Numbered from the stretch's first letter, positions 1 to 9,276 are shown. The stretch is 64,000 nt of DNA from Simiduia sp. 21SJ11W-1 (GCF_024138675.1 NZ_CP090959.1:1388501-1452500); one strand, 5' to 3'. The notes: a model not told the origin generated them from the sequence alone. Program-made: numbers and translations.

Positions 1-1068
1 CTCTATGCCCACTGTGGCTAGGTTGTTTGAGGTTTCCACCACGCCTGCCAGTTGCGGGCTCATGCGCTGCGCGCCGTGGGGGCAGGTGAGCAGGGCGCTC
101 ACCAGCGCCCGGGTTTGCAGGGCGCCAAGGGCGCTGGCCACGGGCTCGGCCGGGGCAAGCGTGAGCGACATGCCGGTTTCCAGCTGGCCGTAGCAGTGCT
201 GTACATCGGCCAAATATTTATCGAAGGCGGCACCCACCGCCTCGGCCAGGGCGGCAGGCACGGTGAACACCGCCCGGCCATCGCGCGCGATGGCGTTGCG
301 CAGTGTGCCGCCTTGAATGTGTGCAATGCGTACCGGCAGTGCGTCAGACAGGCGCGCAATAAACTGGGCAATGAGCAGGTTGGCGTTGGCCCGGCCCAGA
401 TTGATATCAAGCCCCGAGTGGCCACCTAGTAGGCCGCTCACACTCAGCTGAAAGCAGGCGCTCTGGGCATCGGGCTCGCCCCAGTGGCCTGCAATGCGGG
501 CGTTGACATCAATGCCGCCGGCGCAGCCCACGTAGAGCTCGCCTTCGTCTTCGGTATCCAGATTAAACAGCAGCCGGCCTTGCAGTATGTCCGGGCTGAG
601 GCCTTTGGCGCCGGTCATACCGGCTTCTTCGTCAATGGTAAACAGCGCTTCCAGCGGCCCGTGAGTGAGGTTGGTGCTTTCCAGTACTGCCAAAATGGCC
701 GCCACGCCAATGCCGTTGTCGGCGCCGAGGGTGGTGCCTACTGCGTGCACCCAGTCGCCCTGGATCACGGTTTGAATAGGATCTTGGGTGAAATCATGCC
801 GGGCGGTTTGGCTTTTTTGCGGCACCATATCCAGGTGGCTTTGTAAAATGACCCCCGGGCTGTGTTCATAGCCTTTGCTGGCGGGTTTTCTGATCACCAC
901 ATTGCCAACGTCATCGCGCAACACCGTTAAGCCAAGCCCGGCTGCAAAGGCTTCTATTTTTTCTATGATGGCCGCCTCATGGCCCGAGGGCCTTGGGGTG
1001 TTGCACAGGGTTTCAAAATGGCGCCACAGGGCGCGGGGCTCTAATTGTTGCAAGTGGCTGTTGGTCAT
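1..1068 (-). CDS. pepD: Aminoacyl-histidine dipeptidase (M20C), 3' end outside window
   Basis: Cytosolic dinuclear-metal dipeptidase of family M20C that cleaves Xaa-His and other dipeptides during peptide salvage. The minus-strand frame opens at ATG 1068 and stays open to the window edge, giving 356 residues; the E. coli enzyme is about 485 aa, so roughly the last quarter is missing. Visible signatures are H78-x-D80 in 'QSHLDMVPQ', D117 in 'GADNGIG', the E147-E148 pair in 'TIDEEAGMTGAKG', and 'VETSNNLATVGIE' next to the edge. A GGAAG ribosome-binding sequence sits 4 nt before the ATG. It is divergent from the downstream kinase gene, with about 345 bp between them. Confidence 0.93.
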   Translation of the reverse strand, partial: MTNSHLQQLEPRALWRHFETLCNTPRPSGHEAAIIEKIEAFAAGLGLTVLRDDVGNVVIRKPASKGYEHSPGVILQSHLDMVPQKSQTARHDFTQDPIQTVIQGDWVHAVGTTLGADNGIGVAAILAVLESTNLTHGPLEALFTIDEEAGMTGAKGLSPDILQGRLLFNLDTEDEGELYVGCAGGIDVNARIAGHWGEPDAQSACFQLSVSGLLGGHSGLDINLGRANANLLIAQFIARLSDALPVRIAHIQGGTLRNAIARDGRAVFTVPAALAEAVGAAFDKYLADVQHCYGQLETGMSLTLAPAEPVASALGALQTRALVSALLTCPHGAQRMSPQLAGVVETSNNLATVGIE

Positions 1069-1309
1069 GGGGCTTCCAAATGGTTGGCGATATCGGGTTG
1101 CAGGCGAGCGGTTAGGCAATGGTAGCAAGGCCTAAGGCGATGTTGTCAAAACTTGCTGTTGGCAACGTAGGTGTAAACGCAGGTGCAGGTGTGCAGACGA
1201 ACAAAACAGCCCAGGCCCCAACGCTGGCTAATCAATCCGCCTGCCTGTGCAATTTATAACCGGCTCTGGCTGCTATTTGTGCGGTTAAAGCCGCAGCTTG
1301 CAGTGGTAT

Positions 1310-1338
1310 TTGACTAAACTGTTGCAACACGGCATAAA
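1310..1338 (+). promoter_or_regulatory. Candidate sigma-70 promoter for the kinase operon
   Basis: The 344-bp gap 1069-1412 contains no convincing gene. TTGACT (1310-1315) followed after 17 bp by CATAAA (1333-1338) is the best promoter-like match upstream of the kinase start at 1413. The -10 is only moderate, so this is a weak call. The pepD promoter, which should lie in the same gap on the other strand, could not be placed. Confidence 0.3.
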
Positions 1339-1412
1339 GACCGCTCAATTGCACGCACACAGTCGGGCCCCTCTTGCCAAGCCGACAGGCACAAGTAGAA
1401 CTATAAGGCCTC

Positions 1413-4109
1413 ATGGACATACCGGGTTACAAAATCATCGATCGGCTGGGCCAGGGCGGCATGGCGACCGTCTATCTGGCCATTCAGGAAAACTTTGAGC
1501 GCGAAGTGGCACTTAAGGTGCTGCTGCCCGAGTTATTGCGCGACCCGGCCTTCGGTGAGCGCTTTCTGCGCGAAGCCAAAATTGTATCGCGCCTGGTGCA
1601 CCCGAACATCGTCACGGTTTACGACGTAGGCGTGCAGGGTGAGCACCACTACCTGGCCATGGAATATGTGCCGGGCAAAGACCTCAAACAATTACGGGTA
1701 AAGCTTTCGCGCGAACAAAGCCTGCAGGTGGTGAAAGACATCGCCCGGGCACTCGATTACGCCGCGCGCAAAGGCTATGTGCACCGGGATGTAAAACCCG
1801 AAAATATCATGATCCACGCCGAAGATGGCCGCGCCGTGCTGATGGATTTTGGCATAGCCCGGCCCGCCGACGTTGCCGGCGGTATGACCCAAACCGGAAC
1901 AGCCATTGGCACGCCTCATTACATGAGCCCCGAGCAGGCCAAGGGCAAACCCGTTGACGCCCGCTCAGACATCTACAGCCTGGGCGTGGTGCTGTTTCAA
2001 TTAATTACCGGCCGCGTGCCCTTTGATGCAGATTCCGCCGTGGCCGTTGGCATCAAGCACGTGGCCGAACCCATCCCGCGGCTGCAGGCGGCCTTTGGTA
2101 TTTTTCAGCCCATTATCAATCGCGTATTGGCTAAAAACCCGGATGAGCGATACCAGTCTGGCGCGGAGCTTGTGGAAGACCTCAATCAAATTGATGCCGA
2201 CGACTTGCGCCGCGTAGATGAACTGATAGACCTGGCTGCGCAGCAGTTGCCAGAAGCAGACCTGGATGCGCCCACGGTTATCAGTGAGGTGGGTTCCTCA
2301 AGCAATACCGCCGCCATCAATGCCGCCTCTGAAGCGGCCGAGCAGAATGGCGCCCACGCACAATATTGGCCGCAATCCGGCCAGGGTACGCCGGTGCAAT
2401 CCATCGGCTCCCGGCAATCGCAAAACCCATTTGGCGCCAGCCACTGGCTTCGAAATCTCATCTTGCTGAGCCTGCTTGCGGTGCTGGGGGTGTTTTTCTT
2501 GCGCCAGCAACTACCCGCCCCCTGGCCTGAAAAAATCACCACATGGCACCATGGGGCGCTCGACTATTTACGCACGCAGCCACTGCCGCTTACTGAACAA
2601 CAATGGCACGGGCTTTACAGCCTGGGTGGTGCCGAGGCTCCCGCGCCTGCGGTGCCTGCAAACCCGCCATTGCCCGAGCAAAAGGTGCCTCCAGAAACAG
2701 CCAGCCCGGCTGTTAAAAAAACGCCTGCCAATAACAATACGCCAAAGAGCCACCACGACAGCGTGCTGGCAGACACCCGCCCGGTGTTATCCGAGGAGGG
2801 CTTGCGCGCGCGCCCAACGCTAACGCCCCAAGCAGTAGCTACCCAGCCAGAGGTAAACGCCGAACAACTTGCCAGTAAGGCCGCAGAGCTGCAGGCAGAT
2901 CTTGAACAAAATGCAGCGGGTGCGGCCGGCGCCTTGGCCGCGTTTTACGCAAGCGCAGCCACCAGGCCCGGCGCCGATGCGATGCTGGCCGAAGGTGAGG
3001 TGTGGGTTGAGGGGTTTTATCAGAAGGCCATAGAGCAAGCGGTAGCCGCAGAGGATTTTACACAGGCACAAGGCTTACTCGATGCCTGGCAGCGCCACTT
3101 CCCCCATTGGGCAAACACTGCATTTATAGAGCAACATCAAGATTTAATATCACAAGCCCGCGCGCGCGCTGAATTACTGGCTGACGCCCGCGAGTACCTG
3201 CGCGCCGATGCGCTGTTGTCGCCCAAAGGGGCAAACGCCGTGGAAAACTACCGGGCGGTGTTGGCGCGCTTCCCCGGTGATGCCGAGGCAGAGGCTGGCC
3301 TTATAGCCGTGGCTGATCGCTACGCTGAGCTTGCCAATGCCAAGCTTGAGGCGGGCGACTGGCAAAACGCGAAAGCCTTGGCCGGGCGTGGTTTAACCCT
3401 TGTGAGTGGCCATAAAACACTGCGCCGCCTGCAAGATGCCGCAAACAGCGGCCAAGCCGCGCAACAAGCCCGGGCCGAGCAGTTGGCAAGTTTGGTGAGT
3501 GGCGCGCAGGCAGCTGAGCAGGCGGGTAATATTTTTGGTGCAGAAGGTGCGGCCGCCAAGTACCAGGCGGTGCTTGCGCTGGATGCCAACCACGCGGGCG
3601 CGCGCGCGGCGATAGAACAATACGTGAGTGATACGAGCGTGCAGATTGATCAGCTGCTGGCAACCAAAAAGTATGATCAGGCCCGCCAACAGTTTGCCAT
3701 TGCAAAAGCGCAACTTCCCGATCACACCCAGCTTGCCCGTATTGGTGCGCAACTGGATGCCGCAATAGCGGCGGCCATGCCGCGCATTGATAGGGTACGC
3801 GTGAGGGCACAAGCGCCTGTGGATATGAATGCTCAGCAAGGGGTGCTGCAACAGGTAGAGCGCACCTTGTACATTGGCCTTACGTTTAAGAACTTTGATG
3901 AAACGGCAGTGGTGCAAGCCATTTTGCTAGACGGTGCACGCGCTGTGCACATCGCCCAAGTGCCCGTGGTTATCAGCGGCAAGGCCGGTGAAAAAACCTT
4001 TCGCATTGATCGCCCGGTTGAGGGTTTTGCCGAGGGCGGCTATAACTTGGACCTCATGCTGAATGATCAGTTGCTACTGAGCCAGCACTTCCAGATAGAC
4101 AACCCCTAG
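1413..4109 (+). CDS. Membrane Ser/Thr protein kinase with large periplasmic region
   Basis: Eukaryotic-like (Hanks-type) Ser/Thr kinase, 898 aa. The N-terminal kinase domain (about 6-265) has the glycine loop 'GQGGMATVY', K35 in 'VALKVL', the catalytic loop H124-R-D126 with 'KPEN', D145-F-G, 'GTPHYMSPEQ' and 'DIYSLGVVLFQLITG', so it should be active. A low-complexity linker follows, then one membrane helix at about 348-366. The remaining ~530 residues are predicted outside the inner membrane: Pro/Ala-rich at first, then Ala/Glu-rich helical repeats that look TPR-like, then a beta-rich C-terminus. No PASTA repeats are seen, so the ligand is unknown. AAGG lies 5 nt before the ATG. A lipoprotein gene begins 22 bp downstream, suggesting a two-gene operon. 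Confidence 0.9.
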   Translation: MDIPGYKIIDRLGQGGMATVYLAIQENFEREVALKVLLPELLRDPAFGERFLREAKIVSRLVHPNIVTVYDVGVQGEHHYLAMEYVPGKDLKQLRVKLSREQSLQVVKDIARALDYAARKGYVHRDVKPENIMIHAEDGRAVLMDFGIARPADVAGGMTQTGTAIGTPHYMSPEQAKGKPVDARSDIYSLGVVLFQLITGRVPFDADSAVAVGIKHVAEPIPRLQAAFGIFQPIINRVLAKNPDERYQSGAELVEDLNQIDADDLRRVDELIDLAAQQLPEADLDAPTVISEVGSSSNTAAINAASEAAEQNGAHAQYWPQSGQGTPVQSIGSRQSQNPFGASHWLRNLILLSLLAVLGVFFLRQQLPAPWPEKITTWHHGALDYLRTQPLPLTEQQWHGLYSLGGAEAPAPAVPANPPLPEQKVPPETASPAVKKTPANNNTPKSHHDSVLADTRPVLSEEGLRARPTLTPQAVATQPEVNAEQLASKAAELQADLEQNAAGAAGALAAFYASAATRPGADAMLAEGEVWVEGFYQKAIEQAVAAEDFTQAQGLLDAWQRHFPHWANTAFIEQHQDLISQARARAELLADAREYLRADALLSPKGANAVENYRAVLARFPGDAEAEAGLIAVADRYAELANAKLEAGDWQNAKALAGRGLTLVSGHKTLRRLQDAANSGQAAQQARAEQLASLVSGAQAAEQAGNIFGAEGAAAKYQAVLALDANHAGARAAIEQYVSDTSVQIDQLLATKKYDQARQQFAIAKAQLPDHTQLARIGAQLDAAIAAAMPRIDRVRVRAQAPVDMNAQQGVLQQVERTLYIGLTFKNFDETAVVQAILLDGARAVHIAQVPVVISGKAGEKTFRIDRPVEGFAEGGYNLDLMLNDQLLLSQHFQIDNP

Positions 4110-4131
4110 TTACACCCCACAGGAGATCCTT

Positions 4132-4923
4132 ATGGGACACTTCGCTCGCATTGGTGTGATATTGGCTTTGACCGCTGCAGCCACCGGCTGCCAGGCACCC
4201 CAAAGCACCCAGCAGTTAACCCAGCAAAATGCCCAGCTACAAACCCAATTGCGCGAGGCGCAAGGCACCATCGCCCAGCTACAGGCCCGTGAATCTGCGC
4301 TGGAGGCCGATGTGGCCGAGCTTAACCGGGTAATGGGTGTACTGGGCAATGAAAAAACCTCACGGGTACAGGAGTCTTCCCAGCTGCGCGGCTTAATGCG
4401 CGTGTTTGTTCAAGATCAAATTGATTTACTGAAAGACTTTCTCGTAAAAGGCGATCTGCTGGACTATGTGGGCGGTGAGCTGGTGGCGCGCAATGGCCTG
4501 GGTGAAGCTGTTGAGCAGCAGCGGCTGTTGGTGGATTTAAAAAATGCACTGCCCAGCGAAGGCGTGTTAACCGGAGTAGGGGGTTATTTTACCCAGCCCG
4601 GCAGCTTTCGGGTAAAGGTGTTGCGCCAAATAGAAAACAATCTGGTGGTGGTGTGGGAAAGCAAGCTGTTGCCCGTGGCAAGTGCAGGCAAGCAACGGGT
4701 CAATTTCCCGGTGAGCGTAGGCGTTGATGCCGGTGATTTGGTGGCCTATTACTTCCCGGGCCAGGTGATGGTGGCGGTAGATGCCGGCACCGGTGATACG
4801 CGCACCTACGGTGAAGACCTGGCGCTGGGCAAAACCCTCAGCGTGCGTGCGCTTGATCATGCCAAACAAAAACGTGCCTATTCTCTGGGCGTGTATGGGC
4901 TTCTTAAAACCAGTGCGCCTTAG
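4132..4923 (+). CDS. Coiled-coil lipoprotein next to kinase, unknown function
   Basis: 263-aa predicted lipoprotein. A lipobox ends at C20 ('AAATGC') after a short hydrophobic signal. Residues about 25-75 are Gln/Glu/Ala-rich with heptad character (coiled coil), and the rest looks like a mixed globular domain. I do not recognise a named family. It starts 22 bp after the Ser/Thr kinase with a good AGGAG ribosome-binding site and is followed by a strong terminator, so it is probably co-transcribed with the kinase. The kinase has an extracytoplasmic region and this protein should be in the periplasm, so a sensor-partner role is possible, but that is inference. Confidence 0.75.
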   Translation: MGHFARIGVILALTAAATGCQAPQSTQQLTQQNAQLQTQLREAQGTIAQLQARESALEADVAELNRVMGVLGNEKTSRVQESSQLRGLMRVFVQDQIDLLKDFLVKGDLLDYVGGELVARNGLGEAVEQQRLLVDLKNALPSEGVLTGVGGYFTQPGSFRVKVLRQIENNLVVVWESKLLPVASAGKQRVNFPVSVGVDAGDLVAYYFPGQVMVAVDAGTGDTRTYGEDLALGKTLSVRALDHAKQKRAYSLGVYGLLKTSAP

Positions 4924-4988
4924 AATTGGCAAGGTGTTTACGGTTAAAGGCTGAGTAATTTCCGGGCGCTAATGATTTATATAAGCAA

Positions 4989-5020
4989 GGCCGCCGTGGG
5001 AAATTACGGCGGCCTTTTTT
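4989..5020 (+). terminator. Rho-independent terminator of kinase-lipoprotein operon
   Basis: Perfect 9-bp stem GGCCGCCGT / ACGGCGGCC (4989-4997 and 5006-5014) with an 8-nt loop, followed directly by six T's. It lies between the lipoprotein stop at 4923 and the convergent peptidase gene. The left flank is not A-rich, so it should work mainly for plus-strand transcripts. Confidence 0.85.
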
Positions 5021-5032
5021 GTGTGCGCCTGA

Positions 5033-6946
5033 TTATTCAAACCGAAAATCTGCACGCGCGGGGTTAACGCTAAAGCCAAACAGCGCCCCGTAAAAATTTA
5101 ACTCAAGCTCCAGCTGATCAATGATCGATTGCGCTTCGCGAAAGCCATGGCCCTCGGATGCAAAGGTCACGTAGCTTGTGGGCACCTGCTTGGCTTTTAA
5201 GGCGTGCACCATAGCCTCGGCCTGGTTGGGTGGCACCACCTTGTCTTTTAAACCCTGAAAAAATGCCACGGGGCAGGTGAGCTGCTCGATATGAAACAGC
5301 GGCGAGCGCGCACGATACACAGGCTCGCCGTCAGGCCATGGGGCAACCAATGAGTCGAGATAGCGCGATTCAAATTTATGGGTGTCTTTTGCAAGTGCCG
5401 TTAAATCACCAATGCCGTAGAGGCTGGTGCCCGCGCAAAACACATCGCGGAAGGTGAGTGCCGCCAGCACAGTATAGCCACCGGCGCTGCTGCCTTTAAT
5501 GATCAACCGCGCAGCATCTGCAAGGCCCTGTTGCACCAGATATTCGGCGCCGGCGCAAACATCGTCTACATCCTTTATGCCCCAGCTACCTTTGAGGCTA
5601 TCGCGGTAGGCGCGCCCGTAACGGGTGCTGCCGCGATAATTGACATCCAGCACGGCAAAGCCGCGGCTGGTCCAGTATTGGATTTTAAAATTCAGGGCAC
5701 TGCTGGTGGCAGCGGTGGGGCCGCCGTGGCTCAGCACAATCAAGGGCGGCTTTTCCCCGTCACGGCCCGTGTAATCCGGGTGGGTGGGCGCATAGTAAAA
5801 GCCGTGAGTTTGGGTGTTGCCCGTGGTGGGGAAGCTTACGGTTTGCGGTTGTGCGATAAACGCGGGCTCGATGGGGTTTTCCAACGAGACTTTTTCGCAA
5901 TGCCATTGCGATTGATCAAATCGCCAGAGTGCGCTGGCGGTTTCGGGGTTGCTGCCCAGCATTAACGCCTGCCCATTGGCACAGGTGACATTGCCGATTT
6001 CGGTGAGCGGTGTGTCCACCGGCTGCCACTGGCCCGTATCTGTTGCCAATATGCCGCAATACCAAAGCCCGTTCTGGGCGTAGGCGGCAAACAGATGGGT
6101 GTCGTCCAGAAAACCGTAGCAAGACATGCCAAACACCCATTGGGGGGTGGCAAACTCGGCATCCATGGGCAGCAGGGGCGCCCATTGCCCGTTGCGCCAG
6201 GCATACAGATTCCACCAGCCGCTGGCATCGTGTGCGGCAATCAGTTCGCCCGCTGGCGACCAGCAGGGCTGGTAACCACTGCAACCTTGCGCCAACAGTG
6301 CGCGGGACCCGGCGAGCTCGCCGCCGTCGGTGATATCTGCAAGCCAGATCTGGTTTTCATCCCAGGGCATGTTCGGGTGTTGCCAACTGATCCAGGCAAG
6401 TTGTTGGCCGCAGGGGCTGAGGGCGGGGTAGCCGTAAAAATCTGCACCGCTGGCAAGCGCACTGAGGGTGCCTTGCTCAAGGTCTATGGCCACCAGCCGA
6501 TGCTCGGGCTCACGGGCTTTGTGGTGGTGGATTTCTTCAACGGCAATGAGCCGGTTGCGGGCTGCGTCGTGGCGGATATCGGCAAACCGGCTGTTGGGCG
6601 CGCGGGTAATCTGGCGCGGTGGCAGCGGGTGCGATTGTGCGTAAACTTGCTGATCATCAGCATTTACAAAAAACACCCACTGGCCCGATACCGTAAAATC
6701 GCCGCCGCCGTACTCGTTCACTTTCGATCGAACATTAAAGCCTGCTGGCGTAATATCTGTGGGCTGGCCGCCGATGCCTTGGCGCACAATCACACCGCGG
6801 CCCTTTTCCTCTGGCCGCGACTCCAGCCAGTAAGCGGTATTACCAACAAGCATCGGCATGGCCAGCGACACAGCGCTTTGGGTAAGCAGGTTTGCGTGAA
6901 TGGGCGAGGGCCAGCTGCCAAAGGGCAATGGTTGTTTGTTTGTCAT
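5033..6946 (-). CDS. S9 family prolyl oligopeptidase-type peptidase
   Basis: Serine peptidase of the prolyl oligopeptidase family (S9), 637 aa, probably cytosolic since no signal peptide is evident. The N-terminal ~370 residues are a WD/beta-propeller-like region. The C-terminal alpha/beta-hydrolase domain shows 'LIVLSHGGPTAATSS' (oxyanion region), catalytic S487 in 'GSSAGGY', Asp in 'GLKDKVVPP' and His in 'SEGHGF'. The start chosen is ATG 6946, preceded by AGGA; the frame also runs upstream but that extension is basic, has no family similarity and lacks a ribosome-binding site. Members cleave short peptides or act as acylaminoacyl peptidases; the substrate here is unknown. Confidence 0.88.
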   Translation of the reverse strand: MTNKQPLPFGSWPSPIHANLLTQSAVSLAMPMLVGNTAYWLESRPEEKGRGVIVRQGIGGQPTDITPAGFNVRSKVNEYGGGDFTVSGQWVFFVNADDQQVYAQSHPLPPRQITRAPNSRFADIRHDAARNRLIAVEEIHHHKAREPEHRLVAIDLEQGTLSALASGADFYGYPALSPCGQQLAWISWQHPNMPWDENQIWLADITDGGELAGSRALLAQGCSGYQPCWSPAGELIAAHDASGWWNLYAWRNGQWAPLLPMDAEFATPQWVFGMSCYGFLDDTHLFAAYAQNGLWYCGILATDTGQWQPVDTPLTEIGNVTCANGQALMLGSNPETASALWRFDQSQWHCEKVSLENPIEPAFIAQPQTVSFPTTGNTQTHGFYYAPTHPDYTGRDGEKPPLIVLSHGGPTAATSSALNFKIQYWTSRGFAVLDVNYRGSTRYGRAYRDSLKGSWGIKDVDDVCAGAEYLVQQGLADAARLIIKGSSAGGYTVLAALTFRDVFCAGTSLYGIGDLTALAKDTHKFESRYLDSLVAPWPDGEPVYRARSPLFHIEQLTCPVAFFQGLKDKVVPPNQAEAMVHALKAKQVPTSYVTFASEGHGFREAQSIIDQLELELNFYGALFGFSVNPARADFRFE

Positions 6947-7124
6947 AGGGTGGATCCTGCGTGTTGGTGTTGCCTGCGGCTTTTGTGCATGCCTGCCGGA
7001 AAGTCCGTGCGATACAGGCAATCCCAAAGGCGACTTACAGTGAGTTTGTTTGATTTGCACCTTTGTGACATGGGCATTGATTTCGCGCTTCAGCCAACGC
7101 ACATAAGTTCAACGGTGTATTCAG

Positions 7125-7144
7125 TACAGTGGTTGCAAACTGTA
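7125..7144. promoter_or_regulatory. Inverted repeat in divergent intergenic region
   Basis: The 313-bp gap between the S9 peptidase start (6946, minus) and the PMT-like gene (7260, plus) has no gene I can support. TACAGT (7125-7130) and ACTGTA (7139-7144) form a short inverted repeat with an 8-nt centre, a plausible regulator site. No strong promoter could be assigned. Confidence 0.25.
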
Positions 7145-7259
7145 ATGGAATTTTTAGCCCCTGGCCATGTTGGGCAGAAGCTCGTGTCAAGCCAGTTGCA
7201 AGTGGGCGCAATTACTTTAAAAATATCCACACACTTTTCTCATACAAAGAGGCTAGAGG

Positions 7260-8651
7260 GTGCAGCACAACCATTGGGAAGGCTTTTATACACACTGGCT
7301 TGTAGTAATTACCCTGCTTGCAGCAGCGCTGCGCTTTTGGGGGCTGGGGGATGTGCCGGCCGCCTATTTCGATGAAATAAATATTCCGCACTTTGGCTAC
7401 GCGTTACTTAACGATCTACAGCAAACTCCCTTTGTTACCGCGCACCCGCCGCTGCCTCATTACCTGTTTGCAGCGGCTATTGAAATTTATTACTGGCTGC
7501 CCTGGGTTGATGGTGCGGTGACAGACCCGTGGGGTGTCATTGATCCTTTGAGCTACCGCTGGCTTAGTGCCCTTACCGGTACGCTGTGTTGTGTATTGTT
7601 GGCCGCAATAGTGAAAAGCCTGGGCGGGGGTGCTGGCTGGGCCCTGTTGGCGGCACTGTTTGTGGCAATCGATGGCGCCTTGATTGTGGATTCGCGCGCG
7701 GCACTGAACAATATACTTATGCTTTTTTTCGGCCTGGCGGCGGTGTGGGCATTTTCGTGTGCGCTTGCGCGCGGCTATGCCTGGCGGCCGCTGGTTTTAT
7801 GTGGCCTGTTGATGGGCGCCACTGTTTCAGTGAAGTGGAATGGTTTGGGCTTTTGGTTGGTAGCCTTGGCAGTGCTTTTGGGGGTGGCCGTTTTTCAAGC
7901 CCGCGGCGCCCTACAGATGGCAACTGGTCTGGCGCCGATCAACGGCGCGCGCGCGTGGCGATTGGTGCTGTGTTTGTTGGTGTTGCCGGCGGCCACCTAC
8001 TGGCTGCTATGGCAGCCTTATCTGGCACACGAGCAACACTGGGGTTTTATTGAAATGCATCAACGCATTAGCCGTTTTCACACAGAGGAGGTGGGGGCGG
8101 CGAGCCATCCCTATTGTTCAGCCTGGTACCAGTGGCCCTATCAGGGGCGGCCTATGAGTTATTTGTTCGAGCGGGTGCCCTTGGGTGGCGGCGAAGGGTT
8201 TCGGGCTATTCATTTGTTGGGCAACCCCTTGCTCTACCTTTTAAGTGCATTGGCAGCCCTGTGGCTAGTGATGGTGTGTGGCCGTGACTTCCTTGTGGCG
8301 TGTTTTTCCAAAGCCTCGGCCCTCGCTACGCGCCCCTTGTTGTGGGTAATAGTGGCAGGTTTTTTAGGTAACTGGTTGCCTTGGTTACTGGTCAGCCGGT
8401 GCCTGTTCAGTTACCACTATGAACCGGCCAGCGTATTTGCCTTTGCTGCACTTGCCGGGCTTTTGGCGCAGGCTGGCCGGGCCAGAGGCCGAGCGCCCCG
8501 TGCTGTATGGGGGCAGGCATCCGCCGTGGCTGCCGTTTTAACCGTGCTGGCTATTGTGGCTGTGGCGGTTTACTTCATGCCATTGGCGCTGGGGCTTCCC
8601 GTAAGCCGCGAGGGCTTTTACAGCCGCATGTGGTTTTCATTCTGGATTTAA
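7260..8651 (+). CDS. PMT-family mannosyltransferase-like membrane protein
   Basis: Polytopic membrane glycosyltransferase of the dolichyl-phosphate-mannose protein mannosyltransferase (PMT, GT39) type, 463 aa with about 10 hydrophobic segments. After the first membrane helix comes 'YFDEINIPHFGY', with the acidic D38-E39 pair that marks the PMT active-site loop. 'VDSRAALNNILMLFFG' resembles the second conserved PMT loop, and 'HPYCSAWYQWPYQGRPMSY' near residue 280 matches the start of the C-terminal PMT module. These enzymes transfer a sugar from a polyprenyl-phosphate donor to an extracytoplasmic acceptor, usually a protein in bacteria. The start is GTG 7260 with AGAGG upstream. Acceptor and sugar are unknown. 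Confidence 0.82.
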   Translation: MQHNHWEGFYTHWLVVITLLAAALRFWGLGDVPAAYFDEINIPHFGYALLNDLQQTPFVTAHPPLPHYLFAAAIEIYYWLPWVDGAVTDPWGVIDPLSYRWLSALTGTLCCVLLAAIVKSLGGGAGWALLAALFVAIDGALIVDSRAALNNILMLFFGLAAVWAFSCALARGYAWRPLVLCGLLMGATVSVKWNGLGFWLVALAVLLGVAVFQARGALQMATGLAPINGARAWRLVLCLLVLPAATYWLLWQPYLAHEQHWGFIEMHQRISRFHTEEVGAASHPYCSAWYQWPYQGRPMSYLFERVPLGGGEGFRAIHLLGNPLLYLLSALAALWLVMVCGRDFLVACFSKASALATRPLLWVIVAGFLGNWLPWLLVSRCLFSYHYEPASVFAFAALAGLLAQAGRARGRAPRAVWGQASAVAAVLTVLAIVAVAVYFMPLALGLPVSREGFYSRMWFSFWI

Positions 8652-8698
8652 CTTACCGCCTATTTTAACTTACCGCTTATTTTAACTTGGCCGTCTAT
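8647..8698 (+). repeat. Short tandem repeat at the PMT gene stop, 17-bp unit
   Basis: Two near-identical copies of TTTAACTTACCGCCTAT (8647-8663; 8664-8680 differs by one base) are followed by a degenerate third (8681-8698). The first copy contains the TAA stop of the PMT-like gene. The gap 8652-8914 then becomes AT-rich and holds no further gene I can support, only the presumed promoter region for the small secreted protein. Confidence 0.75.
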
Positions 8699-8914
8699 TG
8701 ACCTGCGTGTCGGGTGGCGTTTCCTTATGATTCGAAACGAATGTAATGGTCATAAAAGTGTCATATTACCTTCCGTTTCAGCTTAAAAATAATATTTTAT
8801 ATTTCAAAATGCTTTGGCATGAGGATTATATTTATTAAAAGGGTCTGCTCGGTTGTTCGAAAGTAGTAGATGGGCTAAACATTAATCTCCTACCTACGTT
8901 TTGGAGATTCATCA

Positions 8915-9262
8915 ATGTTACTTTCCCGCTGCCTCCTCTTTCCTCTGATGATGCTGTTCAGCGCTGCGGTATTCGCCGGTACTTGCGAAATTCAATATGA
9001 GCGCACGGCTTGCCCGGGCAAAGAAAAAATCAGTTACAAAAAGTGTGACGGCGAAAAAGCCTGTTCGAAATTTATGGAATCCGCAAGTGCAGCCGAATGC
9101 CGGGTTGCTGCAACCAAATCCTGCGCCAATAGCCGTTTCACTGTCACCAAGTCCAAAGTGATCAACGCGGTGTTTGATGGTTCGGCCATTACGACCGATA
9201 GCGGCAAAGCGGATTTTTGTGAAGAGTACGCAAACCGGGCCACCGAATTTAATCAATGTTAG
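8915..9262 (+). CDS. Small Cys-rich secreted protein, unknown function
   Basis: 115-aa protein with a clear Sec signal peptide (hydrophobic core about 5-18, cleavage probably after 'AVFA'). The mature ~93 residues contain eight cysteines and many Lys/Glu, consistent with a disulfide-stabilised periplasmic or extracellular domain. I do not recognise the family. GGAG precedes the ATG by a normal spacing. The chemoreceptor gene starts 14 bp downstream, so the two are probably co-transcribed. The preceding AT-rich intergenic region presumably carries the promoter. Confidence 0.75.
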   Translation: MLLSRCLLFPLMMLFSAAVFAGTCEIQYERTACPGKEKISYKKCDGEKACSKFMESASAAECRVAATKSCANSRFTVTKSKVINAVFDGSAITTDSGKADFCEEYANRATEFNQC

Positions 9263-9276
9263 GGCGGTAACACCTG

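Noticed and set aside
6095..7375. Open plus-strand frame of 426 codons across the S9 peptidase gene
   Set aside because: It is antisense to a peptidase with full catalytic motifs, has no recognisable domain and no ribosome-binding site, and overlaps the start of the PMT-like gene.
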